From: Polyangium jinanense
GTDB lineage: Bacteria > Myxococcota > Polyangia > Polyangiales > Polyangiaceae
Reading direction: 5' to 3'
Length of the DNA stretch: 64,000 nt
NCBI RefSeq assembly: GCF_028435365.1
Contig: NZ_JAGTJJ010000005.1
Coordinates: 1-64,000, forward strand
The first letter of the stretch is position 1. Each line of letters opens with the position of its first letter. Of the stretch, positions 43,533 through 52,307 are shown in pieces. Both the position numbers and the translations under genes were made by a program. The notes below the pieces were generated by a model. The model worked only from the letters and a program-made list of their open reading frames with translations, was not told where the DNA came from and did no database searches.

Positions 43533-44458
43533 ACCGAGACCTCCGGGGCGGCGCCGCCCTTGCGTGGCGCCGGATCGAGCAATGCGCGTTGCGCGAAGAG
43601 GACCGCGCGATCGGCGGCGAGGGCCACCGCGGCGCCGGCAAGGATGTCGAGGATGTAATGGTGCCGGAGGTACATGGCGGAGAACGCCATGAGCGCGGCC
43701 CAAGCAATGGTGAACACGCGCAGCCGGCCGCCCAGCGACCACGAGGCGAGCGCAGGCAGCACGGCATACCCTACGTGCAGCGAGGGCATGGCCCCGAACA
43801 CGTTGGAGCTGCGGGCATAAAACGCGTGGAAGATGTGGACGCCGAACAGGGCGTCGAAGCGCGCCCCCCCCGCCGGATTCGAGGGCGCGTCGAGCACGGC
43901 GGGACCTGCGCCGTAAAGGTCGACGTACCAAGGCGGCGCCGCGGGCCAGGCGATCCAGATGATCCAGCCGAGCAGGCTCGCGGCCGCGAACCCCCACGAA
44001 AGCCGCTGCATGCGCTCCTGATCACGAAAATACAGGTACGCCCCGACCGCGAAGACCTGGATCAGATAGAGGAGGTACACGACGCCGGTGAGCGCATCGA
44101 GCGCCGGGTGCGTCGCATGCGCGACGAGCTCCGAAATCGGCACCTTCCCCGCGCTCGTGCTCACGCCGAAGAGCGCGCGCTCGGCCTCGAAAAGATCGGC
44201 CACGTGGATCTCCCCGCGCAGGTGGATGAACAGGCGCAGGAAATCGTAGGCGAGCCCGGTGAACACGAAGGGCGCGGCGATCGCCGCGAAGCGCCGCGCG
44301 CGCGGCCCGGTCCAGACGAGGGCCACGAACATGCCCACGAAGACGAAATGCTCGGGCCGGAGCCCCAGCGTCGTATGGATCAGCAGGAGCAGGAGCGGGG
44401 CGCCCCCGAGGGACGCCCACGCCCACGTGCTCCCGTCGCCCCTCGGCCGCAGCTTCAT
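43529..44458 (-). CDS. PAP2-superfamily enzyme, AUR1/inositol phosphorylceramide synthase-like
   Basis: 309 residues, about six membrane helices. The catalytic motifs GAMPSLHVGY (H228) and YLRHHYILDI (H267, D271) match the AUR1/IPC synthase type of the PAP2 fold rather than simple phosphatases. Such enzymes move phosphoinositol from phosphatidylinositol to ceramide. In this operon the next step up is inositol phosphate supply and the next down is CDP-alcohol transfer, so a bacterial inositol phosphosphingolipid or related lipid is likely. Start chosen at ATG 44458 (MKLRPRG); an ATG at 44473 is in frame. The stop overlaps the next start by four bases. Confidence 0.85.
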   Translation of the reverse strand: MKLRPRGDGSTWAWASLGGAPLLLLLIHTTLGLRPEHFVFVGMFVALVWTGPRARRFAAIAAPFVFTGLAYDFLRLFIHLRGEIHVADLFEAERALFGVSTSAGKVPISELVAHATHPALDALTGVVYLLYLIQVFAVGAYLYFRDQERMQRLSWGFAAASLLGWIIWIAWPAAPPWYVDLYGAGPAVLDAPSNPAGGARFDALFGVHIFHAFYARSSNVFGAMPSLHVGYAVLPALASWSLGGRLRVFTIAWAALMAFSAMYLRHHYILDILAGAAVALAADRAVLFAQRALLDPAPRKGGAAPEVSV

Positions 44459-44486
44459 CGCTCGCCTCGCCACGTCACCGACGGGA

Positions 44487-45803
44487 TCAGTCGTAGTACT
44501 CGTTGCCGAGGTGGGTGATGAGCTCCTCGCCGATCATCCACCGCAGCGTGTTCTTGAGCTTCATCGATTGGATGAAGAGGTCGTGCTCCGGGTAGAGCTC
44601 CGGCGCCGTCATCGGGCTCTTGAAATAGAAGCTCAGCCACTCCTGCGTCCCGCGCATCGACGCGCGCGCCGCGAGGTCGAGCAAAAGCGCCAGATCGAGC
44701 ACGATGGGCGCCGCGAGGATCGAGTCCCGGCAGAGGAAGTTGACCTTTATCTGCATCGGGTAACCGAGCCACCCGAAGATATCGAGGTTGTCCCAGCCCT
44801 CCTTGGCATCGCCGCGCGGCGGGTAATACTCGATACGGACCTTGTGGTAGATCTCGCCATAAAGGTCCGGATACCGCTGGGGCTGGAGGATCTGCTCGAG
44901 CACGCCGAGCTTGGAGACCTCCTTCGTCTTGAAGCTGTTCGGGTCGTCGAGCACCTCGCCGTCACGATTGCCGAGGATGTTGGTGGAGAACCACCCCTGC
45001 AATCCCAAGCTGCGGGCCTTGAGCCCCGGGGCGAGGATGGTCTTCATGAGCGTTTGTCCCGTCTTGAAGTCCTTGCCCGCGATGGGCACGCCCATCTCCC
45101 GCGCGAGCTGCCAAGCGGCGGGGAAATCGACGCAGAGATTGGGCGCCCCGTTCGCGAAGGGGACCCGCTCCTTGAGGCAGGCCCAGGCATAGATCTGGGA
45201 GCTCGAAATGCTCGGATCGTCCGCGGCGAGGCCCGCCTCGAACGCCGCAATGCTCTGGTGCACCGCGCCGGGGGCGATGAAGACCTCGGTGCTGCCGCAC
45301 CAGATCGCCACGGCGCGCTCGGCCCCATGGCGGCGGACAAACTGCCGGATGTCTTCACGGACCTGCTCGACCATCTCCGCCTTGGACCGGGCCGCCTTGA
45401 CGTGCGTGCCGTGGAGGCGGCGCACGTATTCCGGGTAAAAGGCGCCGCGCATGGGCTCGATCTGCGCAAGCTCCGCGGCGACCGCGTCGATGTGCCGCGC
45501 TTCGAGCACCTCCGCGTGCCGCGCGACCTCGAGCGCGTTATCGGGAAAAATGTCCCAGGCGCCGAACACGAGGTCGTCGAGCGATGCCAAGGGGAAGGCC
45601 TCGCGGACGAGCGGGGAGCGGTCCTCGGTGCGTTTGCCGAGGCGAATGGTGCCCATTTGCGTGAGCGAGCCGATCGGCTTTTCGAGCCCCTTGCGGGCGA
45701 GGAGCACGCCGGCGATGAAGGTGGTGGCCACGGCGCCGAGGCCGGGAAGCAATACGGCGAGCTTGCCGGTGGCGGGGCGAATCGTCTGCGGGCGTTCTCT
45801 CAC
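44487..45803 (-). CDS. ino1: Inositol-3-phosphate synthase (myo-inositol-1-phosphate synthase)
   Basis: 438 residues. It converts glucose 6-phosphate to 1D-myo-inositol 3-phosphate with NAD. The nucleotide site near the start reads LLPGLGAVATTF. Family landmarks follow: WCGSTEVF, IAGKDFKTGQTLMKT (with the catalytic Lys region), GLQGWFSTNILGNRDGEVL, and DNLDIFGWLGYPMQIKVNFLCRDSILAAPIVLDL. The start is GTG with GAGGAG upstream; the 50 extra residues of open frame before it are Ser/Arg-rich and not conserved in style. First gene of a tight four-gene operon (28-bp gap, then overlaps) for inositol lipid synthesis and export. Confidence 0.93.
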   Translation of the reverse strand: MRERPQTIRPATGKLAVLLPGLGAVATTFIAGVLLARKGLEKPIGSLTQMGTIRLGKRTEDRSPLVREAFPLASLDDLVFGAWDIFPDNALEVARHAEVLEARHIDAVAAELAQIEPMRGAFYPEYVRRLHGTHVKAARSKAEMVEQVREDIRQFVRRHGAERAVAIWCGSTEVFIAPGAVHQSIAAFEAGLAADDPSISSSQIYAWACLKERVPFANGAPNLCVDFPAAWQLAREMGVPIAGKDFKTGQTLMKTILAPGLKARSLGLQGWFSTNILGNRDGEVLDDPNSFKTKEVSKLGVLEQILQPQRYPDLYGEIYHKVRIEYYPPRGDAKEGWDNLDIFGWLGYPMQIKVNFLCRDSILAAPIVLDLALLLDLAARASMRGTQEWLSFYFKSPMTAPELYPEHDLFIQSMKLKNTLRWMIGEELITHLGNEYYD

Positions 45804-46087
45804 GGCTCTCCTCGATCCTTGGCAGCGGCGCAGCCAGGCACGTTCGATTTCAGGCGGGTGGTTTGCCGAAGTTCTCGGTGCGCAAGATGCACGCGCGGCC
45901 GGGGCCCGGGGACTTCGATCCGACGAGCCGTTCGATCCCTCCGACGAGGCCATGCATTTGGACCACGAACCAGCAGGCAGAGTGGATGACCTTCAGGGCG
46001 CTTGCTCGACATGTGGGTCGCCTCGTCCGTCTCCCCCCGCCCACCTCCTTGCCCGCTCCGCGCCGAACCCTTCGCCAAAAAGCCGCG

Positions 46088-47284
46088 TCAGTTTCCTGCC
46101 ATGCGTTGCGCATCGGCGCGATGCGCCCCCTTCGGCCGCGTGGCGAGGTATCGCTTGGCAGCGGCAACGGCCTCTGCGGTACGGCCCGCGCGCTGGAGTG
46201 CGACGGCTCGCAGATAATCCGCCTCGTCCGCCCGCGCATCCGCCGGGTACGTCGAGACGAACCACTCGAACTTGTCGGCGCCGGCGGCGTAATCGCCCCG
46301 ACGGAGTGAATCCATCGCGTCGGCAAACGCGCGCGACGCGGCCGAAGGGACGCGCGCCGGCGGCGGAGGCACGAACGTAGGCGCGGAAGGCGGCGTCGCT
46401 GCCTCGGGGCTCTCTTCCGAGGCAGATTCGCTCGGGGCTTCCGGGAAGCGCTCGGGCGGTCGTCCGTTTCCGCGCACGACCGCGGCGCGCGACGACGTTT
46501 TCTCTTTGGCAGGCGCGCTCGGGACGACCGCGGACGACGTGGTGTCCGGCGCGGCCTTCTCGACGGGTTTTTCCTTTTCGAACGCCTCGTCCGTCGCCCG
46601 CCAGGATCCACCTGCCGGAATCACCGCCGTGAATCCCGCATACTGGACCTCGGCCGTGCCTTGCTCCACGGCCACGCGGAGGATCCGGCCCTCCTTTGCC
46701 TCGACCCGAAACGTGGTCGCGCGGACCTCGATTTGCGCGTCTTTCGTGCGCACGACGAACCGCTCCCCCGCGCCGAGCTGATTTTGCGCCACATCGAGGG
46801 CGCCGTCCTCGAGGATCACCTCGTCGAGCCCCGCGCTTCGATTGCGCGTGAAGCGGGCATCGTCCGACGGGCGCAACTGCGGCTCGGACGCCCCTTGCAG
46901 GCGCGGCGGCGCGGTCATGTGCTGCGCGGCTTCGATCCGGTTTGTCGCGGCGCTCCACTTCCCGCCGAAAAATCCGAGCGCCACCGCCATGGTCAGCGTC
47001 GCCGCCGCGAGCAGAAGCCGCGTCTTTTCGAACGAGGCACCTGGGGTCGGGAGCGCCGTCGCGCGCTCCAGAATGCCCACACGCGCGCGCTGGTGCGAAA
47101 GCGGCGTCACCCGATCGCGTGGCGCGCGTACGGCATCTCCGATTCGATGGAGGTCGCGCGCGAGGCCCGTGCACACGGCGCAGCCTTTGAGATGGCGCTC
47201 CATCGACGCCGCCTCCTGCGGGCCGAGCCGCCCGTCACGCAGGGCCTCTACGAGATTCATCCACGGGCAGCCCGTAGACGTCAT
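46088..47284 (-). CDS. Anti-sigma/FecR-like membrane protein with zinc-finger and TPR ends
   Basis: 398 residues. N-terminal HC2-type zinc-binding anti-sigma module (CPWMNLVEALRDGRL... MERHLKGCAVC: Cys, then HxxxCxxC), one membrane helix at ~100 (TRLLLAAATLTMAVALGFFGG), a FecR-like domain (~145-240, GERFVVRTKDAQIEVRATTFRVEAKEGRILRVAVEQGTAEV), a Pro/Ala/Ser-rich linker, and a TPR-like end (FADAMDSLRRGDYAAGADKFEWFVSTYPADARADEADYL). It should hold the ECF sigma factor encoded just before, whose stop overlaps this ATG (ATGA at 47281-47284), and sense a periplasmic event. Confidence 0.88.
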   Translation of the reverse strand: MTSTGCPWMNLVEALRDGRLGPQEAASMERHLKGCAVCTGLARDLHRIGDAVRAPRDRVTPLSHQRARVGILERATALPTPGASFEKTRLLLAAATLTMAVALGFFGGKWSAATNRIEAAQHMTAPPRLQGASEPQLRPSDDARFTRNRSAGLDEVILEDGALDVAQNQLGAGERFVVRTKDAQIEVRATTFRVEAKEGRILRVAVEQGTAEVQYAGFTAVIPAGGSWRATDEAFEKEKPVEKAAPDTTSSAVVPSAPAKEKTSSRAAVVRGNGRPPERFPEAPSESASEESPEAATPPSAPTFVPPPPARVPSAASRAFADAMDSLRRGDYAAGADKFEWFVSTYPADARADEADYLRAVALQRAGRTAEAVAAAKRYLATRPKGAHRADAQRMAGN

Positions 47285-47862
47285 CGCATCCCCCTTTCCA
47301 GCGTTCGCCGAAGCTCGGCCCGCGCCTCGTGCAGGCGCCGCCAGACCGTGCCGACCGGCGTGCCGAGGATCTGCGCGACCTCGGGACCGGACATGCCATT
47401 GTATTCGACCATCACCAGCACGATCCGCTTCTCGTCGGAGAGGCGCGCGATGGCCGCCTGCAGGAGCGCCTCCTCCTCGGCCTGGTTCACGTGCTCCTCC
47501 GGGCTCGGCCGAGACGCCGTGGGGGCCGCGCAAAAGGCATCGTAGAGCGCGCGCAGCCGCGCGAACGTGCGCTTGCGCCGCCGGAGGAGCTGCACGGCGA
47601 TGCCCATCAAAAAAGGCAATGCCGAGGCACGCCCGTCGAACGAGGCGGCCGCGCGGGTCGCCGTGAGAAACGTCTCCTGCACGAGATCGTCGACGTCCGA
47701 GGCATTGGGCGCGGCGCGCAGGAGGAACTGGCGAACGGGTTCGTGGTAACGATCGAAGAGAATGCCCAGCGGCCCGAGCTCGCCTTGGGCGATTGCAACG
47801 AGCAGCTCCGCGTCGCTGAGAGCGGGGGCATTCGAGAGACGCTTGGGGGCGAGCGTCGTCAT
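47281..47862 (-). CDS. ECF-type RNA polymerase sigma factor
   Basis: 193 residues. Region 2 (ILFDRYHEPVRQFLLRAAPNASDVDDLVQETFLTATRAAASFDG) and region 4 (AIARLSDEKRIVLVMVEYNGMSGPEVAQILGTPVGTVWRRLHEARAELRR) are both present, spaced as in ECF sigma factors. Translation is coupled on both sides by ATGA overlaps: with the outer-membrane-like protein upstream (47859-47862) and the anti-sigma/FecR protein downstream. The target promoters cannot be read from this window. Confidence 0.92.
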   Translation of the reverse strand: MTTLAPKRLSNAPALSDAELLVAIAQGELGPLGILFDRYHEPVRQFLLRAAPNASDVDDLVQETFLTATRAAASFDGRASALPFLMGIAVQLLRRRKRTFARLRALYDAFCAAPTASRPSPEEHVNQAEEEALLQAAIARLSDEKRIVLVMVEYNGMSGPEVAQILGTPVGTVWRRLHEARAELRRTLERGMR

Positions 47863-48746
47863 GGAATCGCCACCTCGAGCCCGACCCCGAGGCCGAGCGT
47901 GTAGCCCGGGAAAGGCACCGACGCCCACGCGCGCCCGCTCGGCGCGACTTCGCCGTCGACGGCGATCACGGCACGGAACGCGCCGGAGATCGGGACGACG
48001 ACCTGCGTCTCCAGGCCGAGCCGGAAATAAAGCCGCGTATCCTGGTCGAACTTCTTGTCGCCTTCGAGCTCCTCCTCCGGCACCACGCTCGACACCACTG
48101 CGAGGGAAGGCCGAAGCGCGGGCCTGAGCTCGATGGATCCCACGGTAAAAGAGCGAAATGCCGAGGCGCCAATGCATAGCTCCGCCGTCTGCGGCAGCCC
48201 CTCGACAAACGACATTGAAAAACCATCTTGACGGATCCAAACCCCACCCCCCCACGATCGGAAGGGCACCGCTGCCGAGAGGGTCACCCCACCCCAGATC
48301 CGATGCGCCGGCCCCGCGTACCGGGGCCCGACGGCAATGCCCAAGAGCACACGCGGTTCGCGTGGCTGCGGATCCTTCTGCGGCGTGGAAGGCGTCTCGG
48401 GGCTCGGAGGCAGCGGCTTGGCGAGGAGCGCCTCGCCGAGCGGCCCGACTTCGTCCGGCGACTCGACCTCGCGCGTGACGGTATGCCCGTCCGCGTCGAC
48501 GACGGTCACCTGAGCCACGTCCGTGCTGACGACCAGATCGACCTCGCCGCCCACACAGCTCCAGGGCTGCCCCGCTGTGCCGGTCGCCGCGACCAGGTCC
48601 TCGACGGCGCGTCGCCATGCCTCAGGCTGGGCGGAGACGTTTGCCCCGAGGCGCGCCGGCGTACATGGCTGCGGGGGCGCCGCGCTCGCCGCAGTGGGGA
48701 GCATCGCCGAGAGGGTCAGGCCGAGGAACGTCGTGCGCAGCGTCAA
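47859..48746 (-). CDS. Secreted/outer-membrane protein, first gene of the ECF operon
   Basis: 295 residues, starting at a TTG (48746) with GGAG upstream. Signal peptide (FLGLTLSAMLPTAASA). The N-terminal periplasmic part (~25-130) reads like the small substrate/peptidoglycan-linked domain that precedes many myxobacterial outer-membrane proteins (VDLVVSTDVAQVTVVDADGHTV). The C-terminal ~160 residues alternate polar and hydrophobic residues and end in VGLEVAIP, suggesting a small beta-barrel. Probable role: surface sensor or structural client of the ECF/FecR-like pair. No named family recognised. Confidence 0.75.
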   Translation of the reverse strand: MTLRTTFLGLTLSAMLPTAASAAPPQPCTPARLGANVSAQPEAWRRAVEDLVAATGTAGQPWSCVGGEVDLVVSTDVAQVTVVDADGHTVTREVESPDEVGPLGEALLAKPLPPSPETPSTPQKDPQPREPRVLLGIAVGPRYAGPAHRIWGGVTLSAAVPFRSWGGGVWIRQDGFSMSFVEGLPQTAELCIGASAFRSFTVGSIELRPALRPSLAVVSSVVPEEELEGDKKFDQDTRLYFRLGLETQVVVPISGAFRAVIAVDGEVAPSGRAWASVPFPGYTLGLGVGLEVAIP

Positions 48747-48940
48747 GAGGCGAGGACTCCACCCCTCCTTGCCCGCTCGTCGGCGGACCCTTCGGAGAAA
48801 AATCGCACGGGCGTGGGAGCCGGGTCAAGCGGGGTCCCCTTCCATACATTGGAAAAACCGCGGTATTCGTGTCCTGGCCCTCTCGCAGGCGCCGGCCGAT
48901 CCGTGGCTGCATATATGTAGGGAATGGTGTAGACCCACGC

Positions 48941-50035
48941 ATGCCTGCTGTTTGCCGCCGCGCCCTCGCGGCCATTGCCATGTGCGCCCTGTTCACGTCG
49001 CTCGGCTGCTCGCCGGTTTTGCCGACCCCTCGCTCGGACGTCGAAAAAACCGACGTCCCCCGCCCCGCGCCTCGCTGGGGAATCGTCATTCACGGAGGCG
49101 CGGGCGTCCTGGATCGCGCCTCGCTCTCCCCCGAACGCGAGGCCGAGACACGCGCGGTTCTCACGGCGTCGCTCGAGGCAGGGCACGGGATCCTCGCGAA
49201 GGGCGGCAGCAGCCTGGACGCCGTCACGGCGGCCATTCGTATCCTCGAGGATTCGCCCCTCTTCAATGCCGGCAAGGGCGCGGTCTTCACGCACGACGGC
49301 ACGAACGAGCTCGACGCGGCCCTCATGAACGGCCACACGCGCGAGGCGGGCGCGGTGGCGGGGCTACGCCACGTGCGAAACCCCATCGCGCTCGCGCGCG
49401 CCGTGATGGAGAAATCACCACACGTGATGATGATTGGCGAGGGCGCCGAGCGCTTCGCCGAGCAAGAGGGGCTCGCGCTCGTGCCCGAGAGTTATTTCTA
49501 CACGGAGGAGCGCTGGCAGGCGCTCCAGCGCGCCCTCGCGGCGGAGAAAAAGGCGCCTCCGCCGCCGCAGCAGGGCAAACCACAGAGCTTCTGGGAGAGC
49601 CCCGCGGGGCGTGATTCCAAATTCGGCACGGTCGGCGCGGTGGCGCTCGACCAGGCGGGCCACCTCGCGGCGGGGACGTCGACGGGCGGGATGACGAACA
49701 AGCGGTTCGGGCGCGTCGGGGATTCGCCGATCATCGGCGCGGGGACGTACGCGGACGAGGGCTGCGCGGTGTCCGCGACGGGGCACGGGGAATATTTCAT
49801 CCGGTACACGGTGGCTCGCGACGTGTGCGCCCGGGTCGAGTATTCGGGAATGGGGCTCGGGGCGGCGGCGGATCGGGTGGTCATGGACATCCTGGTGAAG
49901 GCCGGGGGCGAGGGAGGCATCATCGCCATGGACGCACAGGGAAACGTGGCCATGCCGTTCAATTCGAAGGGGATGTACCGCGGAACCATGGGAGCGGACG
50001 GGATCGCATCGGTGGCGATTTTCCGGGATCCGTGA
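48941..50035 (+). CDS. Isoaspartyl peptidase/L-asparaginase, lipoprotein form
   Basis: 364 residues. A signal peptide ends with lipobox TSLGC (Cys23), so this is a surface or periplasmic form. The Ntn-hydrolase core follows: WGIVIHGGAGVLD at the start, LFNAGKGAVFTHDGTNELDAALM, and the autocleavage site SKFGTVGAVALD with nucleophile T230. Family enzymes cut themselves before this Thr and then remove isoaspartyl residues or hydrolyse asparagine. A substrate-binding stretch STGGMTNKRFGRVGDSPIIGAGTYAD is intact. The frame is open to 48617 but the signal peptide fixes the likely ATG. Divergent from the ECF operon, sharing a ~195-bp gap. Confidence 0.92.
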   Translation: MPAVCRRALAAIAMCALFTSLGCSPVLPTPRSDVEKTDVPRPAPRWGIVIHGGAGVLDRASLSPEREAETRAVLTASLEAGHGILAKGGSSLDAVTAAIRILEDSPLFNAGKGAVFTHDGTNELDAALMNGHTREAGAVAGLRHVRNPIALARAVMEKSPHVMMIGEGAERFAEQEGLALVPESYFYTEERWQALQRALAAEKKAPPPPQQGKPQSFWESPAGRDSKFGTVGAVALDQAGHLAAGTSTGGMTNKRFGRVGDSPIIGAGTYADEGCAVSATGHGEYFIRYTVARDVCARVEYSGMGLGAAADRVVMDILVKAGGEGGIIAMDAQGNVAMPFNSKGMYRGTMGADGIASVAIFRDP

Positions 50036-50112
50036 GCCCCATGAGCAAGCGAGCCGAGACAACCGTGCAGGAGCGGCGTGACGGCTCGTGATTCGTGTCT
50101 AGACTTCCCTTC

Positions 50113-51093
50113 ATGAGGCTCGTCGGACAGATCCACGTGACGCTCCGGGGCGAGGTCATCCATCGGGAGCCGAGCGTCTGGGAGAAAATCAAGCAACGGC
50201 TCGGCGGCTCGCCGGGCCTCGCCACGGACCGCGTGCGCGTGGCGTTCGAGGCGAGCTCGCTCGTCGACGCGATCAAGCGCGCGCTCGTGAGCCTGGGGTT
50301 CGACAACGCCGTGTCGCTCGTGGTCGACGATACCGTCGTTTTTCAGGACACGGACGGCAAGGCGGGGGATCTGCCGGATCTCATGATCGCGATGTCGGAC
50401 CACACATCGCTCTTCGGCAGTGGATTCCGCGAGCTAAGGCTGGCGCTCGAGCATGAGGAGGCCGGCTTGCACCTGCTCGTCGAGACGCGCGCGTTCACCG
50501 AGCACCACGCGGGAGAGCCCTCGGCGTATGTCTCGATCGGCGGCCGCCTCCAGGATCTCGAACCCAGGCGCGGCGAGTCCGCGGAGGAATACCGAAATCG
50601 TGTCGCGCCGCTCGTCACGGACACGACGCGCCTCGAGGGCGCGCGGCTGCAGTTCGAATCGTTCGTCACGCGCCTCGAGGACGCCTTGCGGGCCACGATG
50701 CCCGAGGCGATCATCTCGCAAAAGCGCGCCGAGGCGCTCGTCGTGCGGCCGTCGCGCGAGCCGGAGCAGGAGACGAGGCTCGAACCTTCGAACCCGGCCT
50801 ACGACCCTTACGCGCGGTATTACCCGAGCCCGATGGGGATGATGCTCGACGTCATGCTGATCTCGTCGTTCATGCACATGATGCATGCACCGATGATCCA
50901 CGTGGTGAACCCGTCCGGAGCGCATGTCGGATCGGCCGCGGACGTCTCGCAAAACCCTGGGCTCGCGGAGGCCGATTCCACAGATACGGGGGACGGCGGG
51001 GACGTCGGCCACGAGGACGGCGGAGGCGACGATTTCGGGGGCGGCGACTTCGGGGGCGACGACTTCGGCGGGGATTTCGGCGGGTTCGACTGA
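50113..51093 (+). CDS. Protein of unknown function with Gly/Asp-rich tail
   Basis: 326 residues. No signal peptide. The first ~210 residues are a mixed alpha/beta domain (RLVGQIHVTLRGEVIHREPSVWEKIKQRL... LVETRAFTEHHAGEPSAYVSIGGRL). A Met/His-rich hydrophobic stretch (MGMMLDVMLISSFMHMMHAPMIHVV) follows at ~240-265, and the end is a GGDFGGDDFGG-type repeat. I do not recognise it. The Gly/Asp tail resembles those after short hydrophobic segments in some membrane-associated proteins. ATG 50113 is chosen; GTG 50095 is in frame. Tail to tail with the next gene at 3 bp. Confidence 0.7.
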   Translation: MRLVGQIHVTLRGEVIHREPSVWEKIKQRLGGSPGLATDRVRVAFEASSLVDAIKRALVSLGFDNAVSLVVDDTVVFQDTDGKAGDLPDLMIAMSDHTSLFGSGFRELRLALEHEEAGLHLLVETRAFTEHHAGEPSAYVSIGGRLQDLEPRRGESAEEYRNRVAPLVTDTTRLEGARLQFESFVTRLEDALRATMPEAIISQKRAEALVVRPSREPEQETRLEPSNPAYDPYARYYPSPMGMMLDVMLISSFMHMMHAPMIHVVNPSGAHVGSAADVSQNPGLAEADSTDTGDGGDVGHEDGGGDDFGGGDFGGDDFGGDFGGFD

Positions 51094-51096
51094 TTC

Positions 51097-52227
51097 TCAC
51101 GGGTCATCATCGAGTAGCCAAACCGCCGAGCTCTGCTCGACAGGCTCGCCGACGAGCTCCGCTGCAGAATCGAGGATCTCGGGCCACGTCGACGCGGCAT
51201 ACCCAGCACGACGCGCCAGATCGGCGCCCCGCGCCGCGACGATCAAAGCGTGCGCGGCGGGCACATTGTAGCCCGCCGCATAAAGCGGGTTGAGCTCGAG
51301 CACCACCGGCCCCCCACCACGAACGAAGGCGAGATCCGCCACGTAACTTGGCGGAAAATCCGCCCCGAGCAGGGCCGGCGCGAGCGAGCGCACGGCGTCG
51401 ACAACGATTTCACGGCGATCGGCAAGCGCGCTTTCGAGGGCGCGCCGCGGTTCGTCGGCGAGAACCTCGAACGGGCCATGATAACTGGCCATCAGGACGC
51501 GACCGCACAGCACCGTGAGCCGCACCTCGAAGGGTACACGAACGGCATCACGCGCGCCCGGGAGCGCCGGCAGCTCGATCCGCTCGAGCTCGAGATGCTC
51601 GCGCAATGCGAGGCCGCCGACGTCGAGAGATACGCGCAGGCGGCGGATCACTTCGAAGACGGTCGCCTCGATGTCCGCCTGGTTGCTGCCGAAGTAATGC
51701 TCCGGGTTGGTCGACTTGGTCGACGTGTAGAAGCCACGAATGAAGATGCCTTCATGCGGCTCGATCTCCGCATCGAAGAGGGCATTGTAGATCGTCTCGG
51801 TCAACAGGTTACGCACGGCCGCTGGTGAATCGATGGCCGCGGCGCATGCGTCGTCCACCGGCAAAAAGGCCGTCCGCGGCGTGGGAATGCCGGCGCGCAC
51901 GAGGACCGGGTACGAACGATCGAGCCCGAGGACCCGCTCCACGTCGTCGGGAGGGTCGAGGACACACGCGGGCAGAAGGGCGAAGGCGCGATCGAAGACG
52001 GTCCGATACCTCTCTCGCGGCAGCATGGGCAGATCGATCCAGCACACGCTGCCGCGCACGTCGCCCGCGTCCAGCGCGTTCGCGTGACGGATGGCGATGT
52101 CCCAGCCTTGCAGGCGTGCGAGCTCGGTCCAGAAGGCGTGGCGGCGCTTGATCATGGCCACGTTCCGAGGGTCGGCGTGGGGATCGAAGGCGCGGTCGAG
52201 GTCGGAGATCAGCGCGATGCGGGGCAC
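51097..52227 (-). CDS. ATP-grasp-fold protein
   Basis: 376 residues with a GTG start. N-terminal Rossmann-like part (IALISDLDRAFDPHADPRNVAMIKRRHAFWTELARLQGWDIAIRH), then an ATP-grasp-like C-terminal half: VPFEVRLTVLCGRVLMASYHGP, and PSYVADLAFVRGGGPVVLELNPLYAAGYNVPAA, in which the Asp and the ExN of LELNP are placed like the metal-binding residues of ATP-grasp ligases. These enzymes make amide or ester bonds through an acyl phosphate. The substrate is unknown, and it stands alone. Confidence 0.68.
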   Translation of the reverse strand: MPRIALISDLDRAFDPHADPRNVAMIKRRHAFWTELARLQGWDIAIRHANALDAGDVRGSVCWIDLPMLPRERYRTVFDRAFALLPACVLDPPDDVERVLGLDRSYPVLVRAGIPTPRTAFLPVDDACAAAIDSPAAVRNLLTETIYNALFDAEIEPHEGIFIRGFYTSTKSTNPEHYFGSNQADIEATVFEVIRRLRVSLDVGGLALREHLELERIELPALPGARDAVRVPFEVRLTVLCGRVLMASYHGPFEVLADEPRRALESALADRREIVVDAVRSLAPALLGADFPPSYVADLAFVRGGGPVVLELNPLYAAGYNVPAAHALIVAARGADLARRAGYAASTWPEILDSAAELVGEPVEQSSAVWLLDDDP

Positions 52228-52307
52228 GGCTCAAGCTTCGCACATTTCGAGTAGCCGGGCCCTTCCGGGATCGCCCAGACGTGGTACACCTCAGCGTTCG
52301 TCTTGCA

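Noticed and set aside
43533..43997. Upstream open frame extending the CDP-alcohol phosphotransferase
   Set aside because: It is the out-of-frame shadow of the PAP2 gene, Arg/Pro-rich; the ATG at 43532 has a perfect ribosome site.
45804..45953. 50-residue N-terminal extension of inositol-3-phosphate synthase
   Set aside because: Ser/Arg-rich without family likeness; the GTG at 45803 has GAGGAG and gives family length.
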